A DNA stretch of 64,000 bases. It comes from Pseudomonas cuatrocienegasensis (GTDB lineage Bacteria > Pseudomonadota > Gammaproteobacteria > Pseudomonadales > Pseudomonadaceae). The translations under genes were made by a program, and so were the position numbers. Position 1 is the first letter of the stretch. Every line of letters begins with the position of its first letter. The stretch lies in assembly GCF_900110925.1 (NCBI RefSeq), contig NZ_FOFP01000010.1, positions 124,001 to 188,000 on the forward strand, read 5' to 3'. Shown piece after piece: positions 1 to 12,949 of the stretch. The notes beneath the pieces were generated by a model that was not told the origin of the DNA, made no database searches, and worked only from the letters and a program-made list of their open reading frames with translations.

Positions 1-1376
1 GTCGAGCCATCCTCGACCCGGCGTACCAGTTCGTCGATGGCACCACCCACCCGCGTGGCGATCGCGGCACTGTCATGGGTCGACTGGCGAATCGCCGCCA
101 CCTGCTGCAGCGCACCTTGCATCACCTGGCTTTCCGCCTGGGCTTCACTGGCCATGTGCGCCAATGCCTGCAGGCTCTCAGCCACCTCGTCACGCTGACG
201 CGCCGTAGCCTGCTCTGCGGCAGCACTGCGCGCCGCCAGGCTGGCGATTTCCTGCCCGGTACGCGAAGCGACATCACCCGCCTCTCGCACCACCGGCTGC
301 AGCTTGGCGACAAAGCGGTTAACCGCCTCGGCCATCTCACCCACCTCATCACGACTGTCGAAACTGACCCGTCGAGTCAGATCACCTTCACCCTCGGCCA
401 GGTCGCGCAGCGCGACGATCAACAAGCGCAGACGGCTAAGCACCCGCCAACCAAGCACCGCTGCTACCACCAGTAGCGCCAGCAAGCCCACCACCAGCAA
501 GCCGAGCGCAATGCGCCAACGCAATTGATCAGTCGCCTCGCGCAAAGCGCCCAAGCTGTTCTGCGCCATACCGCTCGCAGCCTGCTGCGCCTGCTCGAGG
601 CGCGCCTGCAAGGCCTGGGTGCTGTCGCGGGCAGCGCCCGCCAGGCTGCTATCGACCAAGCTACCGGCGCTGTCGGTCAGCGCAGTGAAACGCTGATCCA
701 GCGCCTGCAATTCCTGCTCGATGGCCGCCATGGAAATACCCAGCTGAACCTTGCCAATCGCATCCCCCATTGGGCTGATCGACGCCTCGACCACATACAC
801 TTGCGGGTTGCGCGAGGCAGCTTCGACGAGTTTCTCAAGGGGTGTTGCGCCCTGACCGTCAGCCACAAGCTCGCGCACCCGCGGGTCGCTGCGATTGAAG
901 TTGCGCGTCAGCCGGTTGCCCTGGGCGTCGTAATACACCGCAAAAAGCACCGCCGGATCACGCTGCACGATCCGCGTGAACGCGGTCAGAGCAGGCACAT
1001 CCGCATCCCAGATGGCCTTGGGCGCTACGCCGGCCAGCACCTGCGCCATGGAGGCGCCGGACTGCTTGAGATTTTGCTCAAGCACCTCACGCAACTGCGC
1101 CTGCTCACCCTTGAGACGCTCGGACAGCGATGCACTCAAACCTTGACGTGTGCTGCTCGCCAGACTCGCCAGGCCCTGCACCACCTCCTGTTCCGCAGCC
1201 TCCAGCTCACCGCCCAAACGTTGACCGTCTTCCTGCAAGCGAGCAGATAAGCCAAGCACCAGGCCATCGACCGTGCTACCGGTCAACCAGACAGAGACCA
1301 CTACCTGAACACCAATGGCCACCACCAACGCAACGAACACCGGGCGCAACAGCCGGCTATGCAATAAGGACAACAT
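1..1376 (-). CDS. Methyl-accepting chemotaxis protein (partial, C-terminus beyond window)
   Basis: Reading the minus strand from an ATG at 1376 gives an open frame of about 458 residues that leaves the window before any stop. An N-terminal membrane segment (about residues 9-33) is followed by a periplasmic sensor region of about 250 residues and a second membrane segment (about 289-313). A HAMP domain follows, with the motif AEGEGDLTRR near residue 330, and then the start of the helical signalling domain. This is the architecture of a transmembrane chemoreceptor that controls CheA through CheW. I do not recognise the ligand class. The hairpin end that binds CheA/CheW is outside the window. 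The start is supported by the signal-anchor, but the Shine-Dalgarno is weak. It lies downstream of purA on the same strand, separated from it by a terminator. Confidence 0.88.
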   Translation of the reverse strand, partial: MLSLLHSRLLRPVFVALVVAIGVQVVVSVWLTGSTVDGLVLGLSARLQEDGQRLGGELEAAEQEVVQGLASLASSTRQGLSASLSERLKGEQAQLREVLEQNLKQSGASMAQVLAGVAPKAIWDADVPALTAFTRIVQRDPAVLFAVYYDAQGNRLTRNFNRSDPRVRELVADGQGATPLEKLVEAASRNPQVYVVEASISPMGDAIGKVQLGISMAAIEQELQALDQRFTALTDSAGSLVDSSLAGAARDSTQALQARLEQAQQAASGMAQNSLGALREATDQLRWRIALGLLVVGLLALLVVAAVLGWRVLSRLRLLIVALRDLAEGEGDLTRRVSFDSRDEVGEMAEAVNRFVAKLQPVVREAGDVASRTGQEIASLAARSAAAEQATARQRDEVAESLQALAHMASEAQAESQVMQGALQQVAAIRQSTHDSAAIATRVGGAIDELVRRVEDGS

Positions 1377-1490
1377 GGCGAATACAGCGCTCCCTTCCCC
1401 AGATAAATGAAGCCCAACGCCAGATGCATCGGCCACGACACGAAATACTGTAATGCCAGCATCGGCACGCAAAGTCCGCACCAGAAACGA

Positions 1491-1517
1491 CAAAGGGCCG
1501 CACGAAGCGACCCTTTG
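1491..1517 (-). terminator. Intrinsic terminator-like hairpin downstream of purA
   Basis: On the minus strand a stem (GCAAAGGGTCGC pairing with GCGGCCCTTTG around a short TTCGT-type loop) begins about 16 nt after the purA stop codon and is followed by a short T-containing stretch. It sits between purA and the chemoreceptor gene, so it probably ends purA transcription. Confidence 0.6.
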
Positions 1518-1532
1518 CTCAACAGCAACGGT

Positions 1533-2882
<1,350 letters not shown>

Positions 2883-2916
2883 TCAGGATAGCCAATCTGG
2901 TGATTTCAGCAGCGCC

Positions 2917-4104
2917 TCAGTGCGCCAACGGCATGACCTGCCAACGCCCGTCCTGCAGCACTAACTGACGGTCGCAATCGGCGGCGACGGCATCGCTCAG
3001 CGGCTGACCCGGCAGAGCCTGGACCACGCGCGCGCCTTCGCGGCGCAGGCGTTGCACGGCCTGCCACAGGTAAAGGTCATGATGATCGGGCGCCCAGATA
3101 CCGCGCGGCGCCTCGCCCAACTCCATCTGCCCGAGCGTAACCAATGTCTTCAGGTCAGTGGAGAAACCCGTCGCCGGCCGCGCACGCCCAAAGTCAGCGC
3201 CAATGTCGTCATAGCGACCGCCCTGGGCAATCGCATAGCCCACGCCCGGCACGAACGCCGCAAACACCACACCCGTGTGGTAGTGGTAACCGCGCAACTC
3301 GCCCAGATCGAAATACAGCGGCAGCTCGGGGTGGCGCAACTCAAGCGCGTCGGCAATCGCCACCAGCTCGTCGAGCGCGCCATGCACTTCATCCGGCGCA
3401 TCAACCAGACAAGCCTGGGCCAGGTCGAGCACGTCGCGACTGCCACACAGCTCGCCCAGTGCGCGCAGCATGCGCGCCAAGTGCTCGGGCAACTCAGCGG
3501 TGAGCGCATCGATTTCATCCAGCGCCTTGCGCTGCAGGGCGTCGAACAGCTGCTGCTCGACCTCGCCGGAGAGTTCGGCAGCGCGGGCCAGGCCGCGGTA
3601 GATGCCCACATGGCCAAGGTCCATGTGCACATCCGGTACAGCGGACAGCTCGAGGGTATCGACCAGCAGGCTGATGACTTCCACATCACTGGCCGGGCTG
3701 GCGTCGCCATACAGCTCGGCGCCCAGCTGAATCGGGCTGCGCGAGGTGGTCAGCGCACGCGGCTGCGCATGCAGCACGCTGCCGGCGTAGCACAGCCGGC
3801 TCGGCCCTTCGCGGCGCAGGGTATGCGCGTCAATACGCGCCACCTGCGGCGTGATGTCGGCACGAAAGCCCATCTGCCGGCCGGAGAGCGGATCGGTCAC
3901 CTTGAAGGTGCGCAGATCCAGGTCCTGACCGGCGCCGGTCAACAGCGACTCCAGGTACTCGATATGCGGTGTTACCACGAATTCATAGCCCCAGCGCTGG
4001 AACAGATCCAGCACCTGACGGCGCGCGACTTCGATGCGCGCCGCTTCCGGCGGCAGTACTTCTTCGATGCCATCTGGCAGCAGCCAGCGGTCTACCGTTG
4101 CCAT
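2917..4104 (-). CDS. hisZ: ATP phosphoribosyltransferase regulatory subunit HisZ
   Basis: This 395-residue HisRS-like protein lacks an anticodon-binding domain and is the regulatory partner of the short-form HisG, which starts histidine biosynthesis from ATP and PRPP. The class II synthetase-like core is visible: [10 protein letters not shown] at residues 81-90 and a [12 protein letters not shown] segment near 290. The frame is open far upstream, but I chose the ATG at 4104 because homologues begin MATVDRW and the upstream translation resembles no protein. HisG is not in the window. The 247-bp gap upstream holds the hflC terminator, so hisZ should have its own promoter in that gap. Confidence 0.95.
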   Translation of the reverse strand: MATVDRWLLPDGIEEVLPPEAARIEVARRQVLDLFQRWGYEFVVTPHIEYLESLLTGAGQDLDLRTFKVTDPLSGRQMGFRADITPQVARIDAHTLRREGPSRLCYAGSVLHAQPRALTTSRSPIQLGAELYGDASPASDVEVISLLVDTLELSAVPDVHMDLGHVGIYRGLARAAELSGEVEQQLFDALQRKALDEIDALTAELPEHLARMLRALGELCGSRDVLDLAQACLVDAPDEVHGALDELVAIADALELRHPELPLYFDLGELRGYHYHTGVVFAAFVPGVGYAIAQGGRYDDIGADFGRARPATGFSTDLKTLVTLGQMELGEAPRGIWAPDHHDLYLWQAVQRLRREGARVVQALPGQPLSDAVAADCDRQLVLQDGRWQVMPLAH

Positions 4105-4261
4105 TTCGCCATTCCCCTCTTGAACCGGGCGGCACAAGCCTTCAGTGAAGCCAAAAGAATGTCGACCCACGCGGGCCCACTCATTGATTGCCGGGCTAAA
4201 CCCAGGCGGCTGCATCAACATGAAACAGCGCCACAATCCGGCAACTTGAATACCACAGACG

Positions 4262-4288
4262 CAAAAAAGCCGGGATTTTCCCGGCTGC
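4262..4288 (-). terminator. Intrinsic terminator downstream of hflC
   Basis: On the minus strand AGCCGGG-AAAAT-CCCGGCT is followed at once by a run of T residues, a canonical Rho-independent terminator. It lies about 65 nt beyond the hflC stop and separates the hfq-hflXKC unit from hisZ-purA. Confidence 0.85.
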
Positions 4289-4318
4289 CGCATGATACCA
4301 CGTTTTACCGAACGGTCA

Positions 4319-4345
4319 CCCGGCGGACGACTGGCGTCCGCCGGG
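4319..4345 (-). other. Strong 11-bp hairpin just after hflC
   Basis: CCCGGCGGACG and CGTCCGCCGGG pair perfectly around a 5-nt loop, 7 nt after the hflC stop codon. There is no U-tract. It precedes the true terminator at 4262-4288, so it may protect the mRNA 3' end or help pause RNA polymerase. Confidence 0.55.
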
Positions 4346-4351
4346 CGGCCC

Positions 4352-5221
4352 TCAGGGCTTGGACTGTTCCAGGTAACGGAAGAAGTCGCTGCTCGGGTCC
4401 AGCACCAGCACGTCACGCTTGTCCGCGAAGCTTTCACGGTAAGCACGCAGGCTGCGGTAGAACGCGTAGAACTCTTGATCCTGACCATAAGCCTGCGAGT
4501 AGATAGCTGCCGCCTGGGCGTCACCATCACCGCGCAGCTCTTCCGCCTGGCGGTAAGCCTCGGCCAGCAGCACACGGCGCTGACGGTCGGCGTCGGCACG
4601 AATACCTTCGGCCAACTCCTTACCTTTGGCGCGGTGCTCACGGGCCTCACGCTCACGCTCGGAGCTCATGCGATCAAACACGCTACGGTTCACTTCGCGG
4701 GGCAGATCAATCGCCTTGACGCGTACGTCGACCACTTCGATGCCCAGCTCGGTTTGGGCCGCGCGGTTAAGCGAAGCCGTTACGTCAGCCATTAGCGCAT
4801 CACGCTCACCCGACACAGACTCGTGCAGGGTGCGCTTACCGAACTGGTCACGCAGCGACGCTTCAAGACGACGCGCCAGGCGCTCGTCGGCGATCTGCTT
4901 CATGCCCGATGTTGCGGTGTAGAAACGCTCGGCATCCTGAACACGCCATTTGGCGTAGGCGTCGACCATCAGCGCCTTTTTCTCCAGGGTGAGGAAACGC
5001 GAGCTGCTCGAATCCAGGGTCAGCAGACGCGCATCGAACTTGCGCACCTGGTTGACGTAAGGAATCTTCATGTGCAAGCCAGGCTGCACGTCCGGCTGGA
5101 CGATACGACCGAACTGCAACAGCACCGCACGCTCGGTTTGCGAGACGATATAGAAGCTGTTGAAGCCGACGACAGCCACGACCACGATGGCGATCAAGGC
5201 AACCAGTGATTTATTGCTCAT
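4352..5221 (-). CDS. hflC: Protease modulator HflC
   Basis: This is an SPFH/band-7 protein of 289 residues. With HflK it forms the large periplasmic cage that surrounds and modulates the membrane protease FtsH. The N-terminal anchor is residues 4-24 (a run of Leu/Ile/Val/Ala), followed by the SPFH domain and a long charged helical region rich in Arg/Glu/Ala. The start is the ATG at 5221, which overlaps the hflK stop as TGATG and indicates translational coupling. A TTG one codon upstream is in frame but less likely. It is the last gene of the hfq-hflX-hflK-hflC run. Confidence 0.96.
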   Translation of the reverse strand: MSNKSLVALIAIVVVAVVGFNSFYIVSQTERAVLLQFGRIVQPDVQPGLHMKIPYVNQVRKFDARLLTLDSSSSRFLTLEKKALMVDAYAKWRVQDAERFYTATSGMKQIADERLARRLEASLRDQFGKRTLHESVSGERDALMADVTASLNRAAQTELGIEVVDVRVKAIDLPREVNRSVFDRMSSEREREAREHRAKGKELAEGIRADADRQRRVLLAEAYRQAEELRGDGDAQAAAIYSQAYGQDQEFYAFYRSLRAYRESFADKRDVLVLDPSSDFFRYLEQSKP

Positions 5222-6378
5222 CAACGGCTCTCCCTTACACGCACATCAGGCTGACGCATGTCGCTACCGACGCGCGCACCGAGCTCACCAGCAGACGCGC
5301 CACCCGTAACCTGGCTAGGCGTCGAACCACTGCGGCTGTCGATCATTTTGTCCAGCGGCAGATAGAGCAGGTTGTTCTGCCCCTTGTCGCCGGTCACCAG
5401 GACCTTGCTGGTATTGCTCATGAGTTCCTGCATGGTATCCAGGTACAAGCGCTGACGAGTTACCTCAGGCGCTTTACGGTATTCGGCAACCAGTGCGGTA
5501 AAGCGGTTGGCCTCACCCTGGGCGCGGGAAACCACTTCGTCGCGATAACCGTTGGCGTCCTCGATCAGGCGCTGCGCCTGACCACGAGCCTCAGGCACCA
5601 CACCATTGGCGTAGGTTTCGGCCTGGTTCTTCTCACGCTGCTCATCTTCACGCGCGCGGATCACGTCATCGAACGCTTCCTGTACTTCGCGCGGCGCCGC
5701 AGCGCTCTGCAAGTTGACCTGGGTCACCAGGATGCCGGTGCGATACGTATCGAGGAAACGCTGCAAGCGCTCCTTGACCTCACTGGCCATCAGCTCACGA
5801 CCTTCGGTCAGCACCTGGTCCATCTCGGTGGAACCCACGACATGGCGAACCGCACTGTCGGTCGCGTGCTGCAGGCTAACCTCAGGCATGTCGACGTTGA
5901 GCACGAAGTCCTGCAGGTTGCTCACGCGGTACTGCACGGTCAGCGGCACTTCGATGATGTTTTCATCTTCAGTGAGCATCTGCCCTTGCTTACTGTAAGC
6001 ACGCTCGCGCGTCACGTTTTCCTGGAACTTGCGATCGATCGGCGGGAAGTAGATGTTCAGGCCCGGCCCTACGGTTTCGTAGTACTTGCCGAAACGCAGG
6101 ACAACCGCCTGCTCCTGCTCGTCGACGACATAGATCGCGCTGTACAGCCATACGGCCGCCAATACGGCCAAGCCGATAAACAGCAGGCCGAAGCCGCCGC
6201 CTTTGCCGGTGCCCTCGTCACTGCCACGTTTCTTGCCACCGCCGAACAAACCGTTAAGGCTGTCCTGCAGCTTGCGGAAGGCTTCGTCGAGATCCGGCGG
6301 ACCCTTGCGATCGCCGCCTTTGCGGCCGCCCCACGGGTCCTGATTATTCGAGTTGCCACCCGGCTCATTCCAAGCCAT
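5221..6378 (-). CDS. hflK: FtsH protease activity modulator HflK
   Basis: This 385-residue SPFH protein is the partner of HflC in the FtsH-modulating complex. A Gly/Arg/Asp-rich cytoplasmic N-terminus (residues 1-60, WNEPGGNSNNQDPWGG type) precedes a single membrane span (about 63-83), the band-7 domain and a helical C-terminal region. I set the start at the ATG at 6378 because the family begins MAWNEPG; the open frame extends 12 codons further without homology. The stop codon overlaps the hflC ATG. A GC-rich palindrome separates it from hflX upstream. Confidence 0.96.
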   Translation of the reverse strand: MAWNEPGGNSNNQDPWGGRKGGDRKGPPDLDEAFRKLQDSLNGLFGGGKKRGSDEGTGKGGGFGLLFIGLAVLAAVWLYSAIYVVDEQEQAVVLRFGKYYETVGPGLNIYFPPIDRKFQENVTRERAYSKQGQMLTEDENIIEVPLTVQYRVSNLQDFVLNVDMPEVSLQHATDSAVRHVVGSTEMDQVLTEGRELMASEVKERLQRFLDTYRTGILVTQVNLQSAAAPREVQEAFDDVIRAREDEQREKNQAETYANGVVPEARGQAQRLIEDANGYRDEVVSRAQGEANRFTALVAEYRKAPEVTRQRLYLDTMQELMSNTSKVLVTGDKGQNNLLYLPLDKMIDSRSGSTPSQVTGGASAGELGARVGSDMRQPDVRVRESR

Positions 6379-6403
6379 AGCGCTCTCCATCTGATAAAGC
6401 AAA

Positions 6404-6422
6404 GGCGCGCCCACGGCGCGCC
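6404..6422 (-). other. Perfect GC palindrome between hflX and hflK
   Basis: GGCGCGCC repeats as an 8-bp perfect stem with a 3-nt loop. On the minus strand it is followed by TTTGCTTTATC, a weak U-rich tail. It may be a partial terminator or attenuator that lowers hflKC expression relative to hflX, or an mRNA-stability element. No experimental support is visible. Confidence 0.5.
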
Positions 6423-6474
6423 GACCAATGCTACCGAATGCCTGCCACCCACGGCAAAGTGACTGCCTCAGGCT

Positions 6475-7776
6475 TTATTGCAAAGTGTGTTGCTCGATGA
6501 ACTGTGAAGGCTGCAAACCCTCGCGGCTGACCAGCCGGTTGAGTTCGGCGCGCGGCACCCGCACAGCCAGCAAACTGTTGCCATCTTCGCTGTGCGCTTC
6601 GCTTTGCACCACACCCAACTGGAAAAACTGTGCACGCAGACGCCCCAAGCCTTGCGGCAGGCTGAGCGTACCGATAAACAGATCATTGCCCAGCAGCTCG
6701 GCCACGGCCTGCTGCAGCAGGTCCAGCCCACGGCCTTCGCGGGCCGACAACCAGACGCGCTGCGGCTTGCCATCGGCATCGCGCTGAATCTGCGGCTCGA
6801 CACCATCGAGCAAGTCCAGCTTGTTATACACCTCAAGCATCGGCAGGTCCTGCGCACCAATCTCACCGAGCACGGCCAGTACCTGCTCGATCTGCTGATC
6901 CCGCTCGGGCTCATGGGCATCGATCACGTGCAGCAGCAGGTCCGAGTTGCTCGACTCCTCCAACGTGGCGCGGAACGCCTCGACCAGCTTGTGCGGCAGA
7001 TGGCGGATAAAGCCCACGGTATCAGCCAGCACGATAGGCCCGAGGTCGTCGAGTTCCAGACGGCGCAAGGTTGGGTCAAGGGTTGCGAACAACTGGTCCG
7101 CGGCAAATACCCGCGACTCGGTCAAGGCATTGAACAGCGTCGACTTGCCGGCGTTGGTGTAGCCGACCAGGGACACCGACGGAATATCCGCGCGACGCCG
7201 CCCCCGCCGTGCCTGCTCGCGCTGGCTGCGGACCTTTTCTAGTTTCTGCTTGATCTGACGGATACGCACCCGCAACAAACGGCGGTCGGTTTCCAGCTGG
7301 GTTTCACCCGGCCCACGCAAGCCGATCCCGCCCTTCTGCCGCTCAAGGTGGGTCCAGCCGCGTACCAGGCGCGTGCTCATGTGGTCGAGCTGGGCCAGTT
7401 CGACCTGCAACTTACCCTCATGGGTGCGGGCACGCTGCGCAAAAATGTCGAGGATCAGACCAGTGCGGTCCAATACTCGACACTCGAACACACGCTCAAG
7501 GTTGCGCTCCTGACTGGGCGTCAGCACATGGTTGAAGATCACCAGATCCGCCTCAGTGAGCTTGACCTGGTCACGCAACTCTTCAACCTTGCCGCTGCCA
7601 ATCAGGTACTTCGCCGTCAGGCGATTGCTTGGCACGCTGAGGAAGGCCACCGCATCGGCGCCGGCAGAAATTGCCAGCTCACGAAATTCTTGCGGATCTT
7701 CGCTCGCCTCGGAGTCCTGACCATCCAGATGAACCAGAATGGCCCGCTCACCCCCTTCATGGCGCTCGAAAAACAA
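6475..7776 (-). CDS. hflX: Ribosome-associated GTPase HflX
   Basis: This 433-residue Obg/HflX GTPase splits stalled ribosomes during stress. The N-terminal HflX domain is followed by the glycine-rich linker GGIGLRGPGETQLE (149-162), a basic coiled coil and the G domain, with G1 GYTNAGKS (205-212), G3 DTVGF near 253 and G4 NKLD. The start is a TTG at 7776: the Shine-Dalgarno AAGGAGG lies 5 nt upstream, homologues begin FFERH, and no upstream ATG exists before hfq. It follows hfq by 28 nt. Confidence 0.96.
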   Translation of the reverse strand: MFFERHEGGERAILVHLDGQDSEASEDPQEFRELAISAGADAVAFLSVPSNRLTAKYLIGSGKVEELRDQVKLTEADLVIFNHVLTPSQERNLERVFECRVLDRTGLILDIFAQRARTHEGKLQVELAQLDHMSTRLVRGWTHLERQKGGIGLRGPGETQLETDRRLLRVRIRQIKQKLEKVRSQREQARRGRRRADIPSVSLVGYTNAGKSTLFNALTESRVFAADQLFATLDPTLRRLELDDLGPIVLADTVGFIRHLPHKLVEAFRATLEESSNSDLLLHVIDAHEPERDQQIEQVLAVLGEIGAQDLPMLEVYNKLDLLDGVEPQIQRDADGKPQRVWLSAREGRGLDLLQQAVAELLGNDLFIGTLSLPQGLGRLRAQFFQLGVVQSEAHSEDGNSLLAVRVPRAELNRLVSREGLQPSQFIEQHTLQ

Positions 7777-7781
7777 TACAG

Positions 7782-7788
7782 CCTCCTT
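7782..7788 (-). promoter_or_regulatory. Ribosome binding site deciding the TTG start of hflX
   Basis: AAGGAGG on the minus strand lies 5 nt before the TTG at 7776. There is no alternative ATG near it, so it fixes the unusual start codon. Confidence 0.75.
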
Positions 7789-7804
7789 TGCTCAGACGCG
7801 TGGA

Positions 7805-9164
<1,360 letters not shown>

Positions 9165-9165
9165 C

Positions 9166-11046
9166 TCAGCGCCCCCGTAGGAACAGCTTGTCGAGGTCAT
9201 CCATGCCCAACTGGGTCCAGGTCGGCCGCCCATGGTTGCACTGACCGCTGCGCTCGGTGTTTTCCATGTCTCGTAACAGGCCGTTCATCTCAGGCAGGGT
9301 CAGGCGCCGATTGGCGCGCACCGCACCGTGACAGGCCATGGTGCCGAGCAGCTCATTAAGGTGCGCCTGGATGCGGTCACTGGTGCCGTATTCGAGCAGG
9401 TCACCCAGCACATCCGCGACCAGTCGCGTGGCCTCGGCCTGCTTGAGCAGCGCGGGAATCTGGCGAATGGCCAGACTCTCCGGCCCCAAACGCTGCAGCT
9501 CGAAGCCCAGGCGCTGGAACCACTCGGCATGCTCCTCAGCGCAGTCGGCTTCGCGCTGGCTCAGGGCGATCGACTCCGGCACCAGCAGCGGTTGGCTGCG
9601 CAAGCCTTCGGTGGCCATCGCCACTTTTAGACGCTCGTACATGATGCGTTCATGGGCGGCGTGCATATCCACCAGCACCAGGCCCTGGACGTTTTCCGCG
9701 AGGATATACACGCCCTTGAGCTGAGCAATGGCATAGCCCAGCGGCGGCACATCGCCCTGGGCCTCTGGCAGGCTGACAGGCGCCTGCGTCGGCAGCGGGG
9801 CGAAGAACGCCTGGTAAGCGCCCTGAGCCTCAGCCGCCGGCAACGCCGAGCCGGATGGCGGGCGCTGCCCCTGGTAACCGGCGCCTGGTGAGCGCCACAC
9901 GGAATCACTCGCCGGGCGCTCAAGCACACTGGCTGCCAGGCCAATCTCGCCCTGCGGGCCGAACTCGCCAGCAGCCGGCCCGGACGGGCGCACCATGGGC
10001 GCGATGGCGGCCGGCGCGGCTAGCTGGTCTTCCGGGCGCACTTCACCGAGGGCGCGGTGCAAGGTGCCGTAGAGGAAGTCATGCACCATGCGCCCGTCGC
10101 GAAAGCGCACTTCATGCTTGGTCGGGTGCACGTTGACGTCGACCACCGCCGGGTCGATCTCGAGAAACAGCACGAACGTCGGATGCCGGCCGTTGAACAG
10201 CACGTCGCGATAGGCCTGGCGCACAGCATGGGCGACCAGCTTGTCGCGCACGGTGCGCCCGTTGACGTAGAAATACTGCAAATCCGCCTGGCTGCGGGAA
10301 AAGGTCGGCAGCCCGACCCAGCCCCACAGGCGCAGCCCGCTGCGTTCGATTTCGATCGGCAGCGCCTGCTCGAGAAACGCTGCGCCGCACACGGCGGCCA
10401 CCCGGCGCGCGCGGCTGACATCATCCGGCGCCTCGTGCAGAGCAAGAATGGTCTTGGCGTTATGCCGCAGGTGGAAAGCAACATCGAAGCGCGCCAGGGC
10501 CAGACGCTTGATCACTTCCTGCAGATGATCGAATTCGGTTTTCTCGGCCTTGAGGAACTTGCGCCGCGCTGGTGTGTTGAAGAACAAGTCACGCACCTCG
10601 ACCGAGGTACCCACCGGATGCGCTGCGGGCTGTACCCGCGGCTGCATGTCGCGGCCTTCGGTCTCCACCTGCCAGGCCTGATCGGCCTCGGCGGTACGCG
10701 AGGTGAGGGTCAGGCGCGCGACCGAACTGATCGAGGCCAGGGCCTCGCCACGAAAGCCCAGGCTCATGACCTGTTCGAGGTCTTCGAGCTCACGAATCTT
10801 GCTGGTGGCGTGGCGGGCCAGGGCCAGCGGCAGGTCATCGGCGGCAATACCACTGCCATCGTCGCGCACCCGCAGCAGCTTGACACCACCCTGTTCGACC
10901 TCGACTTCGATACGCCGGGCGCCCGAGTCCAGGCTGTTTTCCAACAGTTCCTTGATCACCGAGGCCGGTCGCTCGACCACCTCGCCGGCGGCGATCTGGT
11001 TCGCCAGCCGCGGGCTCAGCAGCTGGATGCGCGAACCGCCACTCAT
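9166..11046 (-). CDS. mutL: DNA mismatch repair protein MutL
   Basis: This 626-residue protein links MutS mismatch recognition to strand incision. The GHKL ATPase domain is N-terminal: [11 protein letters not shown] with Glu36 and Asn37, then DDGSGI and [11 protein letters not shown] proline/glycine-rich linker follows and then the C-terminal dimerisation domain. Near residue 459 the motif [12 protein letters not shown] fits the endonuclease signature DQHA(x)2E(x)4E with Gln replaced by Met, as I recall for P. aeruginosa MutL. This fits organisms without MutH. The ATG at 11046 overlaps the amiB stop as ATGA. Confidence 0.97.
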   Translation of the reverse strand: MSGGSRIQLLSPRLANQIAAGEVVERPASVIKELLENSLDSGARRIEVEVEQGGVKLLRVRDDGSGIAADDLPLALARHATSKIRELEDLEQVMSLGFRGEALASISSVARLTLTSRTAEADQAWQVETEGRDMQPRVQPAAHPVGTSVEVRDLFFNTPARRKFLKAEKTEFDHLQEVIKRLALARFDVAFHLRHNAKTILALHEAPDDVSRARRVAAVCGAAFLEQALPIEIERSGLRLWGWVGLPTFSRSQADLQYFYVNGRTVRDKLVAHAVRQAYRDVLFNGRHPTFVLFLEIDPAVVDVNVHPTKHEVRFRDGRMVHDFLYGTLHRALGEVRPEDQLAAPAAIAPMVRPSGPAAGEFGPQGEIGLAASVLERPASDSVWRSPGAGYQGQRPPSGSALPAAEAQGAYQAFFAPLPTQAPVSLPEAQGDVPPLGYAIAQLKGVYILAENVQGLVLVDMHAAHERIMYERLKVAMATEGLRSQPLLVPESIALSQREADCAEEHAEWFQRLGFELQRLGPESLAIRQIPALLKQAEATRLVADVLGDLLEYGTSDRIQAHLNELLGTMACHGAVRANRRLTLPEMNGLLRDMENTERSGQCNHGRPTWTQLGMDDLDKLFLRGR

Positions 11047-12473
11047 GGCTGTGCCGCCAGCGCTGTGGCCGGTACCTGCAGGGTCTGGCCCACCTTGATC
11101 ACATCCGACTTGAGGTTATTGGCGCTGCGCAATGCGGCGAGGCTGACCTGGTAGCGCTGGGCGATCAATGCCAGGCTTTCCCCTGAGCTGACCACATGAT
11201 CGCGCGGCCCCTGGGCGATCTTGCCGGTGTCACGCAGCCAGGCCACATAGGTCCCCGGCGGCGGATTCTGCTGGAAGAACTGCTTGGCGCCACTGGTAAT
11301 TGAGCGCGCCAGCGCCTGCTGATGGCTGGCGCTGGCCAGTTTGCGCGCCTCGTTCGGATTGGAGATAAACCCCGTCTCGACGAGGATCGATGGAATGTCT
11401 GGGGACTTCAGCACCATAAAGCCCGCCTGTTCGACCCGGCGCTTGTGCAGCGGGGTGATGCGACCCATGTTGGTAAGGACCTTGTTGCCGACGTTCAGGC
11501 TGGAAGACAGTGAAGCGGTCATCGACAGGTCGAGCAACACACCAGCGAGCATACGGTCCTTGTCGTCCAGGCTGACGTTGCCAGCACCGCCGATCAGGTC
11601 GGACTGGTTTTCCGAATCCGCCAGCCAGCGCGCGGTCTCCGAAGTAGCCCCGCGGTCGGACAGGGCGTACACCGAGGCGCCAAAGGCTGCAGCGCGTGGC
11701 GCGGCATCGGCATGAATCGAGACGAACAGATCAGCGCCTTTCTTGCGCGCAATCTCAGTGCGTTTGCGCAGCGGAATGAAGTAGTCACCGGTACGCACCA
11801 GCTCACCACGGAAACCCTTCTCCGCATTGATCTGGCGTTGCAGTTCCTTGGCAATGGCCAGGGTCACGTGCTTTTCGTACTGGCCTTTGACCGGCGACAA
11901 CGCACCCGGGTCCTCGCCGCCATGACCGGCGTCGATGGCAATCACGATGTCACGCTTGCCGTTGGGCACCGGCACCAGCTTGGTCGGCGCCTGGGTCGGC
12001 GTCACGGGCACGGGCGGTGCCGAGGCGACTGTGGTGTCGGGCAGGCTCGGCTGGGTATCGGCGCCCTGGTCGAACAAGTCGACTACCAGGCGATCACCGT
12101 ACTGCTGATTCGGCGCCAGGGTGAAGCTCTTGGGCGTCACCGGTGCTGACAGGTCGATCACCACGCGCAGCTCTTCAGGGCCACGCTGAGCCGAGCGCAC
12201 ACCGGTGATGGGCGTATTGGCCAGGGCCAGGCCGTCAAAGCCGGTCATCGACTTGGCGCCAGTGATATCGACCACGATGCGGTTGGGCGACGTCAGGGTG
12301 AACACGCTGTGCTTCACCGGTCCCGACAGGTCGAACACCAGCCGCGTGTTATCCGGCGCCCGCCACAAGCGCACACTGCGCACATCCGAGGCGGCCAGGG
12401 CCTCGACAGCCAGCGCTGCCAGCACCATTCCCACCGCGATAACACGCGCGCTTATGCGCATACCCAACCCCAT
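11043..12473 (-). CDS. amiB: N-acetylmuramoyl-L-alanine amidase AmiB-type
   Basis: This is a zinc amidase that cleaves the stem peptide from murein to separate daughter cells, exported to the periplasm. Order of parts: signal peptide (about 1-28), AMIN domain (about 35-135) for septal targeting, a Pro/Thr-rich linker, and an Amidase_3 domain with the zinc motif [11 protein letters not shown] near 182 and VETGF near 366. A C-terminal LysM domain ([18 protein letters not shown]) completes it. The start is ambiguous: an ATG at 12485 overlaps the tsaE stop as ATGA, and one at 12473 gives a better Shine-Dalgarno distance and signal peptide. I list the latter. The stop overlaps mutL. Confidence 0.93.
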   Translation of the reverse strand: MGLGMRISARVIAVGMVLAALAVEALAASDVRSVRLWRAPDNTRLVFDLSGPVKHSVFTLTSPNRIVVDITGAKSMTGFDGLALANTPITGVRSAQRGPEELRVVIDLSAPVTPKSFTLAPNQQYGDRLVVDLFDQGADTQPSLPDTTVASAPPVPVTPTQAPTKLVPVPNGKRDIVIAIDAGHGGEDPGALSPVKGQYEKHVTLAIAKELQRQINAEKGFRGELVRTGDYFIPLRKRTEIARKKGADLFVSIHADAAPRAAAFGASVYALSDRGATSETARWLADSENQSDLIGGAGNVSLDDKDRMLAGVLLDLSMTASLSSSLNVGNKVLTNMGRITPLHKRRVEQAGFMVLKSPDIPSILVETGFISNPNEARKLASASHQQALARSITSGAKQFFQQNPPPGTYVAWLRDTGKIAQGPRDHVVSSGESLALIAQRYQVSLAALRSANNLKSDVIKVGQTLQVPATALAAQP

Positions 12474-12481
12474 CTTGATAA

Positions 12482-12949
12482 TCATGCTCCGGCGGCCAAA
12501 GCGGCACACCAGGCTTCACCACGCGGCCCTTGCGCCTGCAATTGCAGGCGCCGCCCCGCGGCATGCGGGCCAATGGTAATGTGCAGGTCGGCCTTTGGCA
12601 AAACGCCGACACCGCGCTGCGGCCATTCAACCAGGCACAATGCTTCGCCGTCGAAGTAATCGCGAATACCCAGGTATTCCAACTCTTCCGGGTCGACCAA
12701 GCGGTACAGATCGAAGTGATAGGCCCGCACACCCGGCAGCTCGTAGGGTTCGACCAGGGTAAAGGTCGGGCTTTTCACCGCGCCTACATGGCCCAGAGCG
12801 CGAATAATGCCGCGCGACAGGGTGGTCTTGCCGGCGCCCAGGTCACCTTCCAGATAGATCACCCCGCGACCAGCGGTCACACTGGCGATGCGCGCGCCCA
12901 GGGCCAGCATCGCCGCCTCGTCGTCGGCCAGCAGTTCAAGCTCGTTCAA
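12482..12949 (-). CDS. tsaE: tRNA threonylcarbamoyladenosine biosynthesis ATPase TsaE
   Basis: TsaE (155 residues) is the ATPase partner of TsaB/TsaD in making t6A37 on ANN-reading tRNAs. The Walker A loop GDLGAGKTT is near residues 35-43. The conserved [11 protein letters not shown] and FDLYRL segments follow. The start is a TTG at 12949 with AGGAG 7 nt upstream, and its residues align with the usual family N-terminus. It overlaps the 3' end of nnr by 14 nt and its stop lies against amiB, so nnr-tsaE-amiB-mutL-miaA looks like one transcription unit. Confidence 0.93.
   Translation of the reverse strand: MNELELLADDEAAMLALGARIASVTAGRGVIYLEGDLGAGKTTLSRGIIRALGHVGAVKSPTFTLVEPYELPGVRAYHFDLYRLVDPEELEYLGIRDYFDGEALCLVEWPQRGVGVLPKADLHITIGPHAAGRRLQLQAQGPRGEAWCAALAAGA

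Noticed and set aside
4105..4656. N-terminal extension of hisZ
   Set aside because: The open frame continues upstream through the hflC terminator and into hflC, but family similarity starts at 4104.
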